DNA of 64,000 bases. Source: Cryobacterium arcticum. Its GTDB lineage: Bacteria > Actinomycetota > Actinomycetes > Actinomycetales > Microbacteriaceae. Below are positions 50,150 through 57,775 of this stretch, piece after piece. Location: NCBI RefSeq assembly GCF_001679725.1, contig NZ_CP016282.1, positions 124,001 to 188,000 on the forward strand. Direction: 5' to 3'. The translations under genes and the position numbers were made by a program. The notes under the pieces are model-generated. The model made no database searches, was not told the DNA's origin, and was given only the letters and a program-made list of their open reading frames with translations. The stretch's first letter is position 1. The number at the start of each line of letters is the position of its first letter.

Positions 50150-52986
50150 GGTACCGGCTGCCGCGTGTCGCGACGGCCCTGGCTCCGGCGAGCGTTCCGC
50201 CGAGCGGCCTCCCCGGGCTCGACCCGGCCTGGTCCCGCATCGTGGATGTGCCCGAGAGCGCCCTCGACAACGGTCTCGGCGGCGGTCCTGCCGGGGACAG
50301 CCGCGCCTGGCACCTGCTCGACAACGGGGAACGGCTGGCCGAACTGGGCCTCGATCCGGTCGGCACGGTGCTCTGCGTGCACGGCAACCCCACCTGGTCC
50401 TATCTCTGGCGCGACCTGGTGTCGCAGGCCACGGCATCCGCAGCCGCCGGCGGACCGGTGTGGCGGGTCATCGCGGTCGACCAGCTCGACATGGGCTACT
50501 CCGAACGCACCGGAGCCGCCCGGCCGCTTGCCCGACGGGTGCAAGACCTCGACGACCTCACCCGCACCCTCGGACTCACGGGCCCCGTCGTCACCTTCGG
50601 GCACGACTGGGGCGGCGTCGTCTCCCTCGGCTGGGCGGTCGACCATCCGGAGCTGCTGGCCGGCGTGATGCTGCTGAACACCGCGATCCACCAGAGCGAG
50701 ACCGAGGCGATCCCCGCCCCGCTGCGCCTCGCGCTGGCCCGGGGGATGCTCAGTGCCGGCACCGTGCTCACCCCGGCGTTCCTGGACACCACCCTGGCCC
50801 TCGGACACCCGGCCCTGCCGGCCGCGGTGAAGAACGCCTACCGTGCGCCCTATCGCAGCCCCGCGCGGCGCGGCGGTATCGGCGGGTTCGTCGCCGACAT
50901 TCCCGTGGACGCCGGGCACGACAGCTATGCCGAGCTCGACCGCATCGCCGAGGCGCTGCGGCAGCTCACCGTGCCCGCCCTCATGCTCTGGGGCCCGCGG
51001 GACCCGATCTTCAGCGACCGCTACCTCGACGACCTCATCGACCGGCTGCCGCACGCCGACGTTCACCGCTTCGAGGGTGCCGGGCATCTCATCGCCGAAG
51101 ACGTGGACTACGCCGGAGCGGCGCTGACCTGGCTCGGGACATCCGCGCCCGTTCAGCCTTCGTCGGTCGCACCTGCCTCGTCGGTCGAGCCTGCCTCGTC
51201 GGTCGAGCCTGTCTCGTCGGTCGAGCCTGTCGAGACCCCGCCCGCGCAGAAAGACTCGCCGGGTCTCGACAAGCTCGACCAGCGTATAGGGCTCGACCAG
51301 CGCACGGCGCCCGACGAGCGCACGGCTCCCGCCTACCGTCCGCTCTGGCACTACCTCGACGAGCTGCACGACAGCGACGAGACCGCCCTCATCGATATGG
51401 CCCCCACCGGCGGCCATGGACCCCGCGTGGTCAGCTGGCGGCTTCTCTCCGGCCGGGTGCGCCAGATCGCAGCCGGCCTGCATCAGGTGGGCGTGTGCCG
51501 CGGCGACCGTGTCTCACTGCTCGTGCCGCCCAGCGCCGACCTCACCGCCGTGCTCTACGCCTGTGTCCGGCTCGGTGCCGTCGTCGTCGTGGCCGACGCC
51601 GGCCTCGGCCTCACCGGGCTCACCCGCGCCGTTCGCGGTGCCCGCCCCGACCACGTCATCGGCGCGCTGCCCGGCCTGATGGCCGCCCGCGCGCTCGGCT
51701 GGCCCGGCCAGAAGATCTCGACCAGCCGGCTCCCGGCCGTCAGCCGCCGTGCCCTCGGCGTTTCCTACGCTCTCGCCGACCTCATCTCGCTGGGGCGTGA
51801 CGAGGAACTCCCCGAGCCTCCTCAGGCCGACGACGTGGCCGCGGTGCTCTTCACCTCCGGCTCGACCGGGCCGGCGAAGGGCGTCGTCTACACCCACGGC
51901 CAGCTCTCCGCCGTGAGTCAGGCGCTGACCGGCCAATACGGCGTGGGCCGCGGCACCGGCCTGGTGGCCGGCTTTGCGCCGTTCGCCCTGCTCGGTCCGG
52001 CCCTCGGGGCCCGGTCGGTGACGCCCGACATGGACGTCACCGCGCCCAAGACCCTCACCGCCACCGCCGTGGCCGCCGCGGTGGCCGCCATCGACGCCAC
52101 CGTGGTGTTCCTCTCCCCGGCCGCGCTGGCGAACGTCGTGGCCACCCAGGCGGCCCTCACCGGCGCCGACCGGGACGCGCTGGCCGGTGTGCGCAGCTTC
52201 CTCTCCGCCGGTGCCCCGGTGTCGGAGCCGCTCCTCGCCTCGGCCGCGGCGCTCATGCCCGGTGCCACGGCCCACACGCCCTACGGCATGACCGAGGGCC
52301 TGTTGATGACCGACATCACCCTCGACGGTATCCGTGAGGCCGCCCGCGACGACGTCGCACGCGGACCGGGTGGCGTGTGCGTCGGCCGCCCCACCGCCAC
52401 CACCCGGGTGCGCATCAGCGCCCTCGACGAGACCGGGGCCGCTGTCGGCGAGATCTCCGAGACCCCGCAGGTCACCGGGGAGATCGTGGTCTCCGCCCCG
52501 CACGTGAAGGACCACTACGACAGGCTCTGGCTCACCGACCTGGCCGCCACCCGTGCCGTGGCCGCCGGCGAACGCTGGCACCGCACGGGAGACGTGGGCC
52601 ACCTCGACTCCGCCGGACGGCTCTGGGTCGAGGGCCGCCTGCCGCACATCATCACCACCGCGCACGGCGTCGTCACCCCGGTCGGACCGGAGCTGGCGGT
52701 GTCGGCGCTGACCGACGTGAGCCGCGCCGCGGCCGTGGGAGTCGGCCCGGCCGGCAGCCAGCAGGTCGTCATCGTCGTCGAGACCGTCCCCGCCGCCACC
52801 CGCGTCGGCCTGGCCGCACCCGGCCTCGCGGAGGACGTGCGGATGGTCGCCGGCCAGCCCATCGCGGCCGTTCTCGTGGTGCCGCACCTGCCCACCGACA
52901 TCCGCCACAACTCGAAGATCGACCGCACCCGCCTGGCCGGCTGGGCGCAGGGCATCCTCACGGGCGCCAGGCTGACCCAGCCATGA
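50143..52986 (+). CDS. oleBC: OleBC fusion: beta-lactone decarboxylase and beta-lactone synthetase
   Basis: 947 residues (GTG at 50143 or 50146). Residues 1 to about 334 are OleB, a haloalkane-dehalogenase-like alpha/beta hydrolase with HGNPTWSYLWRD, nucleophile Asp155 (FGHDWGG) and His315 (GAGHLIAED). Residues about 400-947 are OleC, an AMP-ligase-fold beta-lactone synthetase with FTSGSTGPAKG (571-580). OleC closes the beta-hydroxy acid to a lactone with ATP and OleB decarboxylates it to the cis-olefin. Fusions of this kind are known in Actinobacteria. Odd: the linker (about 339-385) is encoded by the dispersed repeat family. The stop overlaps oleD (ATGA). Confidence 0.92.
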   Translation: MVRYRLPRVATALAPASVPPSGLPGLDPAWSRIVDVPESALDNGLGGGPAGDSRAWHLLDNGERLAELGLDPVGTVLCVHGNPTWSYLWRDLVSQATASAAAGGPVWRVIAVDQLDMGYSERTGAARPLARRVQDLDDLTRTLGLTGPVVTFGHDWGGVVSLGWAVDHPELLAGVMLLNTAIHQSETEAIPAPLRLALARGMLSAGTVLTPAFLDTTLALGHPALPAAVKNAYRAPYRSPARRGGIGGFVADIPVDAGHDSYAELDRIAEALRQLTVPALMLWGPRDPIFSDRYLDDLIDRLPHADVHRFEGAGHLIAEDVDYAGAALTWLGTSAPVQPSSVAPASSVEPASSVEPVSSVEPVETPPAQKDSPGLDKLDQRIGLDQRTAPDERTAPAYRPLWHYLDELHDSDETALIDMAPTGGHGPRVVSWRLLSGRVRQIAAGLHQVGVCRGDRVSLLVPPSADLTAVLYACVRLGAVVVVADAGLGLTGLTRAVRGARPDHVIGALPGLMAARALGWPGQKISTSRLPAVSRRALGVSYALADLISLGRDEELPEPPQADDVAAVLFTSGSTGPAKGVVYTHGQLSAVSQALTGQYGVGRGTGLVAGFAPFALLGPALGARSVTPDMDVTAPKTLTATAVAAAVAAIDATVVFLSPAALANVVATQAALTGADRDALAGVRSFLSAGAPVSEPLLASAAALMPGATAHTPYGMTEGLLMTDITLDGIREAARDDVARGPGGVCVGRPTATTRVRISALDETGAAVGEISETPQVTGEIVVSAPHVKDHYDRLWLTDLAATRAVAAGERWHRTGDVGHLDSAGRLWVEGRLPHIITTAHGVVTPVGPELAVSALTDVSRAAAVGVGPAGSQQVVIVVETVPAATRVGLAAPGLAEDVRMVAGQPIAAVLVVPHLPTDIRHNSKIDRTRLAGWAQGILTGARLTQP
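51160..51280 (+). repeat. Repeat element inside oleBC forming the domain linker
   Basis: Four 18-bp tandem units (51160, 51178, 51196, 51214) encode SSV(A/E)P(A/V). The fourth runs into the full element GGTCGAGCCTGTCGAGACC (51219-51237), followed 24 bp later by the inverted copy GGTCTCGACAAGCTCGACC (51262-51280). The pair can fold into a 19-bp hairpin with one mismatch in the mRNA. The frame is kept throughout. Confidence 0.93.
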
Positions 52987-53954
52987 GGGTCCTGGTCACC
53001 GGGGCCAGCGGCTTCCTCGGCCGCGCCGTCGCAGCCGCGATCGTGGCCGCCGGCCACGAGGTGCGCTGCTTCCAGCGCCGGCCGAGCGGTGTGACCGGCG
53101 CCACGGATGCCCTGGGCTCGATCACCGAGCCGTCGGATGTGGCCGCCGCGGTCGCCGGCGTCGACGCCATCGTGCACCTGGCCGCGAAGGTCTCGCTGGC
53201 CGGCTCGCCCGCCGAGTTCGACGCCGTCAACGTGGAGGGCACCCGCAGCCTGATCGCCGCGGCCCGCGCCGCGGGCGTGCACCGCCTGGTGTTCGTGTCA
53301 TCGCCGTCGGTCGCGCACTCCGGCAGCTCCATCACGGGCGACGATGCGCTGCCCGCCGACCCCGAGCACGCCCGCGGCGACTACGCGCGCACCAAGGCCG
53401 CCGCGGAGCTGCTGGCGCTCGCCGCCGACTCCGAAGACCTGCGGGTCGTGGTGGTGCGGCCCCACCTCGTCTGGGGCCCCGGCGACACCCAGCTGATCGC
53501 CCGCATCGTGGAGCGTGCCCGCGCCGGGCGGCTGCCGTTGCTCGGCCACGGTGCCGCCCTGATCGACTCCACCTACATCGACAACGCCGCCGACGCCATC
53601 GCCGCCGCGCTCGAGCGAGTGGATGCCGTGCACGGCAACGCTTACGTCATCACCAACGGCGAGCCCCGGCCGGTGGCCGAGCTGCTGGCCGGCATCTGCC
53701 AGGCGGCCGGCGTGGCCACGCCCGCCTGGAGCGTTCCGGCCGGCGTCGCCCGCGCCGCCGGATCCGTCATCGAGGCCGCGTGGCGGGTGTTCCCCGGCGA
53801 CGACGAGCCGCCGATGACCCGGTTCCTGGCCGAGCAGCTGTCCACGGCGCACTGGTTCGATCAGCGACGCACCCGCGCCGACCTCCGCTGGACGCCCGCG
53901 GTCACCCTCAACGAGGGCCTGGCCCGCCTCGCCGAGCACTACCGCACCGCCTGA
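52983..53954 (+). CDS. oleD: OleD, NADPH-dependent 2-alkyl-3-ketoalkanoate reductase
   Basis: 323 residues, extended SDR fold. Nucleotide motif TGASGFLGRAVAAAI at the N-terminus, catalytic YARTK, and a GPGD loop. Reduces the OleA product to the 2-alkyl-3-hydroxy acid that OleC uses. Placement after oleBC with a 4-nt overlap completes the A-BC-D order. Confidence 0.92.
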   Translation: MRVLVTGASGFLGRAVAAAIVAAGHEVRCFQRRPSGVTGATDALGSITEPSDVAAAVAGVDAIVHLAAKVSLAGSPAEFDAVNVEGTRSLIAAARAAGVHRLVFVSSPSVAHSGSSITGDDALPADPEHARGDYARTKAAAELLALAADSEDLRVVVVRPHLVWGPGDTQLIARIVERARAGRLPLLGHGAALIDSTYIDNAADAIAAALERVDAVHGNAYVITNGEPRPVAELLAGICQAAGVATPAWSVPAGVARAAGSVIEAAWRVFPGDDEPPMTRFLAEQLSTAHWFDQRRTRADLRWTPAVTLNEGLARLAEHYRTA

Positions 53955-53962
53955 GCCCGGGA

Positions 53963-54188
53963 CTAACGGCGCCGGACCCGCAGAGTGGCGCCTCACGCGC
54001 CCAGCGGCGCCTCACTCGCCCAGCGGCGCCTGACCCGCGTAGCGGCGTGTAGCCCGCAGAGCTCACCGGGCGGGGTCGGCGCCGTTATGCGGGTGGCGCG
54101 CCACGCGCTTACCGGCGCCTGACCCGCTTATCGCCCTCAAAGCCCCGGATGCCCATGGTGCTCCGCCCGCACAGCGGCGCCACACCCG
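53963..54188. repeat. 19-bp tandem repeat array (GGCGCC...CCCGC family)
   Basis: Five head-to-tail 19-bp units (53963, 53982, 54001, 54020, 54039) share AGCGGCGCCTGACCCGC-like sequence. An inverted copy at 54070-54087 can pair with the first unit, and further direct copies occur near 54111-54128 and 54172-54188. It occupies most of the 375-bp gap after oleD. The same element forms the glyS terminator at 6324-6369. Confidence 0.85.
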
Positions 54189-54317
54189 CACAACTCGCGC
54201 GAACCGAGGGGGGTGGTGAGTCGCCCCGGCGCCCCTCCGGGTGCGCTGGAGGGTTAATATGCTGCAACTCGTGGTGAATGTGCGGAAGCGTGCTTGCCGA
54301 CATTCGACCGACGGCGG

Positions 54318-54323
54318 CATACT
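54318..54323 (+). promoter_or_regulatory. -10 element for leaderless YdeI-like mRNA
   Basis: CATACT-CGCCTC-ATG on the plus strand. One base off TANNNT, moderate support. Confidence 0.4.
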
Positions 54324-54329
54324 CGCCTC

Positions 54330-54770
54330 ATGGACTTTCGCACCATCATCGAGCAATCCGGCGCCACGGCCACCGGGATCCCGGTGCCTGACGAGGTGGT
54401 CGACGGTCTGGGCCCGGGTAAGCGGCACGCCATCACCGTCACCCTCAACGGGCACAGTTACCGCAGCTCGGTCGCTCCCTATCGCGGAAAGTACATGATC
54501 GCCCTGAGCGCCGAGAACCGCACGAAGGCCGGCGTGGCCGGCGGTGACGAGGTGGATGTGACGATCGAGCTTGACGATCAGCCGCGCACCGTCGATGAGC
54601 CCGAGGTGCTCCGTGTCGCGCTCGCCGCCGATCCGGCGGCTCGCACCGCCTTCGATGCGCTTTCCTACAGCAACCAACGCCGGCACGTGCTCGCAATCGA
54701 GGGGGCGAAGACCGACGCTACCCGCCAGCGCCGGCTCGAGGCCGTGCTGGCGGAGCTGCACGGCGCCTGA
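54330..54770 (+). CDS. YdeI/OmpD-associated family protein (DUF1905 domain)
   Basis: 146 residues from ATG 54330. DUF1905 segment (about 1-85: IPVPDEVVDGLGPGKRHAITVTLNG, GKYMIALSAENR) followed by a YdeI-type segment (ALSYSNQRRHVLAIEGAK). Members are cytoplasmic and of poorly known function; some are linked to bacteriocin or peptide tolerance. An ATG at 54294 gives a longer form without a better ribosome-binding site. Converges with the GntR gene. Confidence 0.8.
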   Translation: MDFRTIIEQSGATATGIPVPDEVVDGLGPGKRHAITVTLNGHSYRSSVAPYRGKYMIALSAENRTKAGVAGGDEVDVTIELDDQPRTVDEPEVLRVALAADPAARTAFDALSYSNQRRHVLAIEGAKTDATRQRRLEAVLAELHGA

Positions 54771-54788
54771 GCTCAAACCGGGCCACCC

Positions 54789-54842
54789 GGGCCAGCCGGG
54801 CCTCCCGGGCCAGCCGGGCCTCCCGGGCCAGCCGGGCCTCCC
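54789..54842. repeat. 18-bp CCCGGG-containing tandem repeat, three copies
   Basis: GGGCCAGCCGGGCCTCCC units at 54789, 54807 and 54825 with a partial unit before them. The repeat fills the gap between the convergent YdeI-like and GntR genes and ends eight bases before the GntR stop. Strong self-complementarity suggests it may also act as a bidirectional terminator. Confidence 0.85.
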
Positions 54843-54849
54843 GGGGAGA

Positions 54850-55212
54850 TCAGCCCGGCAGCCCGAGCGCCGCCCGCACGATCGCCAGCGCCTCGTCGGC
54901 GTCGACCCCGAGGGATTTCGCCCGCTCGGCGTAGGCCGCCGCGGCCAGTTGCACCTGCCGCTGCGTCGCATCCCCGGTGGCAGCCACGAAGGAGCCCAGC
55001 CGCCCGCGCGTCTCGATCACCTCGTCCTGTTCGAGGGCGCGATAGCTGCGGGCCACGGTGTTCGGCGCCAGGCCCAGGTCTTCGGCCAGGCGCCGCACGG
55101 TGGGCAGCTTGTCGCCGGGCGCCAGTGCGCCGGTGCGCACGGCCTCGATGACCTGCATCCGGATCTGCTCGAACGGCGGGGTGGTCGACAGCGGGTCGAT
55201 GACCAGTCTCAC
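54850..55212 (-). CDS. GntR-family regulator, short YtrA type
   Basis: 120 residues from GTG. Winged HTH (PPFEQIRMQVIEAVRTGALAPGDKLPTVRRLAEDLGLAPNTVARSYRAL) plus a short helical C-terminus, the size of YtrA-type GntR repressors that control adjacent membrane genes. The GTG overlaps the stop of the membrane gene (GTGA), so they form one unit and the protein probably represses it. Confidence 0.88.
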   Translation of the reverse strand: MRLVIDPLSTTPPFEQIRMQVIEAVRTGALAPGDKLPTVRRLAEDLGLAPNTVARSYRALEQDEVIETRGRLGSFVAATGDATQRQVQLAAAAYAERAKSLGVDADEALAIVRAALGLPG

Positions 55213-56186
55213 GGGCGGCCGCTCTCGACCGGAGCGGCAACTCCGTATGCGCCGCGGCGCAGCTCTGCGGCCACGTCCGGCCAGAGCCGGCTGAGATAGT
55301 GCGGCGGACGGCGTGACTCCATCGCGAACACAGACGCACCTGCCAGGCCCAGGCTCATGACCAGGAGCACGACCGACGAGGTCAGAGATACGGCGGTTGC
55401 GATCCCCGATTGGCGGGTCACCACCGCCGTGCTGAGCGAGGTCATCACCACGACCGCACTGCAGAACGCCCCCAGCGCCGGCGTCTGCACCAGTGCACGC
55501 AGCGTCCAGCTGCGGAGCGCGTCGGACCACGCCAACTCCATGTCGCTACCGGCGGGTTGTCCCCGCCCCACCAGGCGAGTCGACAGGATGCGGCCGACGC
55601 CGATCGATGTGAGCGACACGATCCACAGCAGAAAGCCGGGCCACCATAGGGAGGGAATGCTCGCGTCACGGAACACATTGTCGGGATCAGCCAGGATCAG
55701 CACGGCCACGGCAGCCATGGCCACCCCGCTGACGGCCACGGCAACGGGAGCGCACCAGAGGTCGACGGTGGAGAGATAGTCCCCGCGGGACGGCGTGGGC
55801 GATCGCGCCACGCGAGGACGATCGCCGAGCGAGACGTGCGCCGACCTGAATTCCGCAACGCACAGTCCGACGGCGCCGCCCAGGCCCGTCAGCACGATGA
55901 TCATCAGCGCGGACCAGATGCCGCCGTCGAGTGAGTCCGGGAGCGCGACAAGAGAAGCGGTCGCAACGATCAGAGCGATCAGGGTGCCGATCAGCGTGCC
56001 GCGGTTCCGCGAACGGATGCGTGCGATCAGCACCGGCTCGACCTCGGGTGTGATGGCCAGTCCGGCACGGCGAGCGGTATCTCGCAGTGCATTCGGGCGA
56101 ACGACGGCGCTCGGCCGAAGCAGCCACGCGAAGACGACCGTCATCACGCCAGCCACGACCAGCAGGGTGATCTTGTACGGGTCCAC
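55209..56186 (-). CDS. Unknown membrane protein paired with the GntR regulator
   Basis: 325 residues from GTG 56186, with AAAGAGG six bases before it; the ATG at 56192 abuts the ribosome-binding site. Seven hydrophobic segments and a soluble Arg-rich loop after the third. I do not recognise a family. YtrA-type regulators usually control ABC transporters, but this protein has no ATPase partner. Confidence 0.75.
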   Translation of the reverse strand: MDPYKITLLVVAGVMTVVFAWLLRPSAVVRPNALRDTARRAGLAITPEVEPVLIARIRSRNRGTLIGTLIALIVATASLVALPDSLDGGIWSALMIIVLTGLGGAVGLCVAEFRSAHVSLGDRPRVARSPTPSRGDYLSTVDLWCAPVAVAVSGVAMAAVAVLILADPDNVFRDASIPSLWWPGFLLWIVSLTSIGVGRILSTRLVGRGQPAGSDMELAWSDALRSWTLRALVQTPALGAFCSAVVVMTSLSTAVVTRQSGIATAVSLTSSVVLLVMSLGLAGASVFAMESRRPPHYLSRLWPDVAAELRRGAYGVAAPVESGRP

Positions 56187-56198
56187 GGGCATCCTCTT

Positions 56199-56226
56199 TT
56201 GTTTGACGTTTGTACCAAGCTAACAA
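56199..56226. promoter_or_regulatory. Possible operator of the GntR unit
   Basis: TTGTTTG (56199-56205) and TAACAA (56221-56226) are an imperfect inverted pair just upstream of the GntR-controlled unit. The position suits autoregulation; the evidence is position and symmetry only. Confidence 0.25.
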
Positions 56227-56256
56227 GCAGGCTCGGACGCGTCAAGGCCCGCGGGG

Positions 56257-56694
56257 CTACTCCGCGCCGCGGTGGATCAGCCGGGTGAGCACGATCGCGC
56301 TGCGGGTGTGGTCGACGTTGGGCGCCAGGCGCACCTTCTCCAGTGCGGCCTCGAGCCCCGGGATGTCCCGGGCCCGGATGTGCACGATGGCATCGGCGCT
56401 GCCGGTCACGGTGCCGGCATCCACGACCTCCGGAACGCCGGAGAGGATGCGCAGCAGCTCATCGGGAGCGACGGTTCCCCGGCAGAACAGCTCCACATAG
56501 GCCTCGGTGCTCATCCCGTCGATCGACGGGTCGACCTGGATCGTGAAGCCGCGGATCACCTTGTCGGCGACGAGCTTGTCCACCCGGCGCTTGACGGCCG
56601 AGGCGGACAGCCCCACCACGGAGCCGATATCGCCGTAGCCGGCCCGCGCGTTCTTGCGGAGGAGGTCGAGAATGCCGCGATCGAGGTTGTCCAT
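56257..56694 (-). CDS. Lrp/AsnC-family regulator
   Basis: 145 residues. HTH (NARAGYGDIGSVVGLSASAVKRRVDKL) followed by a RAM ligand-binding domain (AYVELFCRGTV, GSADAIVHIRARD). Divergent from the DDAH-like/rocD operon, so it probably senses an amino acid (arginine or ornithine) and controls that operon. TACACT stands six bases before the ATG. Confidence 0.9.
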   Translation of the reverse strand: MDNLDRGILDLLRKNARAGYGDIGSVVGLSASAVKRRVDKLVADKVIRGFTIQVDPSIDGMSTEAYVELFCRGTVAPDELLRILSGVPEVVDAGTVTGSADAIVHIRARDIPGLEAALEKVRLAPNVDHTRSAIVLTRLIHRGAE

Positions 56695-56914
56695 CCCTCG
56701 AGTGTACGCGCCGAAATTGCGCCTTTTCCGTGCGAAACGCGTGTTACATGCGCGGATTCGCAGGAAACGTCGATTCATGCTGTGTGAGACTGGAACCGGC
56801 GTCCCTGCATGACCGGTCCCACCGGTCGCGCCGGGCTCTCGAGAGCGACCTGGTCCGCCACCCACCCGCGTTCCGCCCAGGCCTGGCCGACGGATCGCCA
56901 ACAGAGGAGCTCCC
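56695..56914. promoter_or_regulatory. Divergent regulatory region between lrp-like gene and ddaH-like gene
   Basis: 220 bp without a gene. TACACT at 56701-56706 (minus strand) is a -10 for leaderless lrp mRNA. The stretch 56710-56775 is less GC-rich than the flanks and holds several TTGCG/CGCAA-like words that could be Lrp-type sites. GAGGAG lies before the GTG at 56915. Confidence 0.45.
56701..56706 (-). promoter_or_regulatory. -10 element for leaderless Lrp-like mRNA
   Basis: TACACT-CGAGGG-ATG on the minus strand. AGGG could act as a close ribosome-binding site, but the -10 match is clean. Confidence 0.5.
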
Positions 56915-57775
56915 GTGTCACTTGATGTCGCATCCGCTACCCCGAACGAGTCTGCGGTGCCCGCGCCGGTGACTCGCACGCCGGTCACCCGCACGATCCT
57001 GATGTGCAAGCCCGACTACTTCACCGTGGTCTACCGGATCAATCCGTGGATGGACCCGGCGCTGCCCACCGACACGAGCCTGGCCGTCGCCCAGTGGCAG
57101 ACCCTGTACGACACCTACGTCGGCCTCGGCTTCGACGTGCACCTGATCGACCCGATCGACGGGCTGCCCGACATGGTCTACGCGGCCAACGGTGGCTTCG
57201 TCATCGACGGCATCGCCTACGGCGCCAAGTTCACCTACCCCCAGCGCCAGCCCGAGGGCCCGGCCTACATGGACTGGTTCGGCGCCAACGGCTTCGACGT
57301 GCGCGAGCCCGTCGAGATCAACGAGGGCGAGGGCGACCTCCTGCTCGTCGGCGACGTGATCCTGGCCGGAACCGGGTTCCGCAGTGCGTCGAACAGCCAC
57401 GAAGAGGTCTCGGCCATCTACGGTCGCCCGGTGATCACCCTCAAGCTGGTCAACCCGAGTTTCTACCACCTCGATACCGCCGTGGCCGTGCTCGATGACA
57501 CCAACATCGCCTACCTGCCCAGCGCCTTCGACGAGCCGAGCCTGGCGATCCTGCGCGAGCGCTTCCCCGACGCGATCATCGTCACCGAAGAGGATGCCGC
57601 CATCCTGGGCCTCAATTCCTACTCCGACGGGTACAACGTCGTGATCGCCGCCCGGGCCAAGGACTTCGAACGGCAACTGCGTGAACGCGGCTACAACCCG
57701 ATCGGTGTGGACCTGTCCGAGCTGCTGCTCGGCGGCGGAGGCGTGAAGTGCTGCACTCTGGAGCTGCGCCGATGA
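56915..57775 (+). CDS. DDAH/arginine-dihydrolase-like guanidine-modifying enzyme
   Basis: 286 residues from GTG with GAGGAG upstream. Guanidino-group-modifying fold: ANGGFVIDG loop, catalytic His185 (FYHLDTAVAV) and C-terminal catalytic Cys279 (GGGVKCCT). Automatic naming would be dimethylargininase (citrulline-forming). Because ornithine aminotransferase follows with a 4-nt overlap, an arginine dihydrolase giving ornithine directly is also plausible. The same layout (divergent Lrp, this protein, RocD) is known at Rv2324-Rv2323c-rocD in Mycobacterium tuberculosis. Confidence 0.82.
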   Translation: MSLDVASATPNESAVPAPVTRTPVTRTILMCKPDYFTVVYRINPWMDPALPTDTSLAVAQWQTLYDTYVGLGFDVHLIDPIDGLPDMVYAANGGFVIDGIAYGAKFTYPQRQPEGPAYMDWFGANGFDVREPVEINEGEGDLLLVGDVILAGTGFRSASNSHEEVSAIYGRPVITLKLVNPSFYHLDTAVAVLDDTNIAYLPSAFDEPSLAILRERFPDAIIVTEEDAAILGLNSYSDGYNVVIAARAKDFERQLRERGYNPIGVDLSELLLGGGGVKCCTLELRR

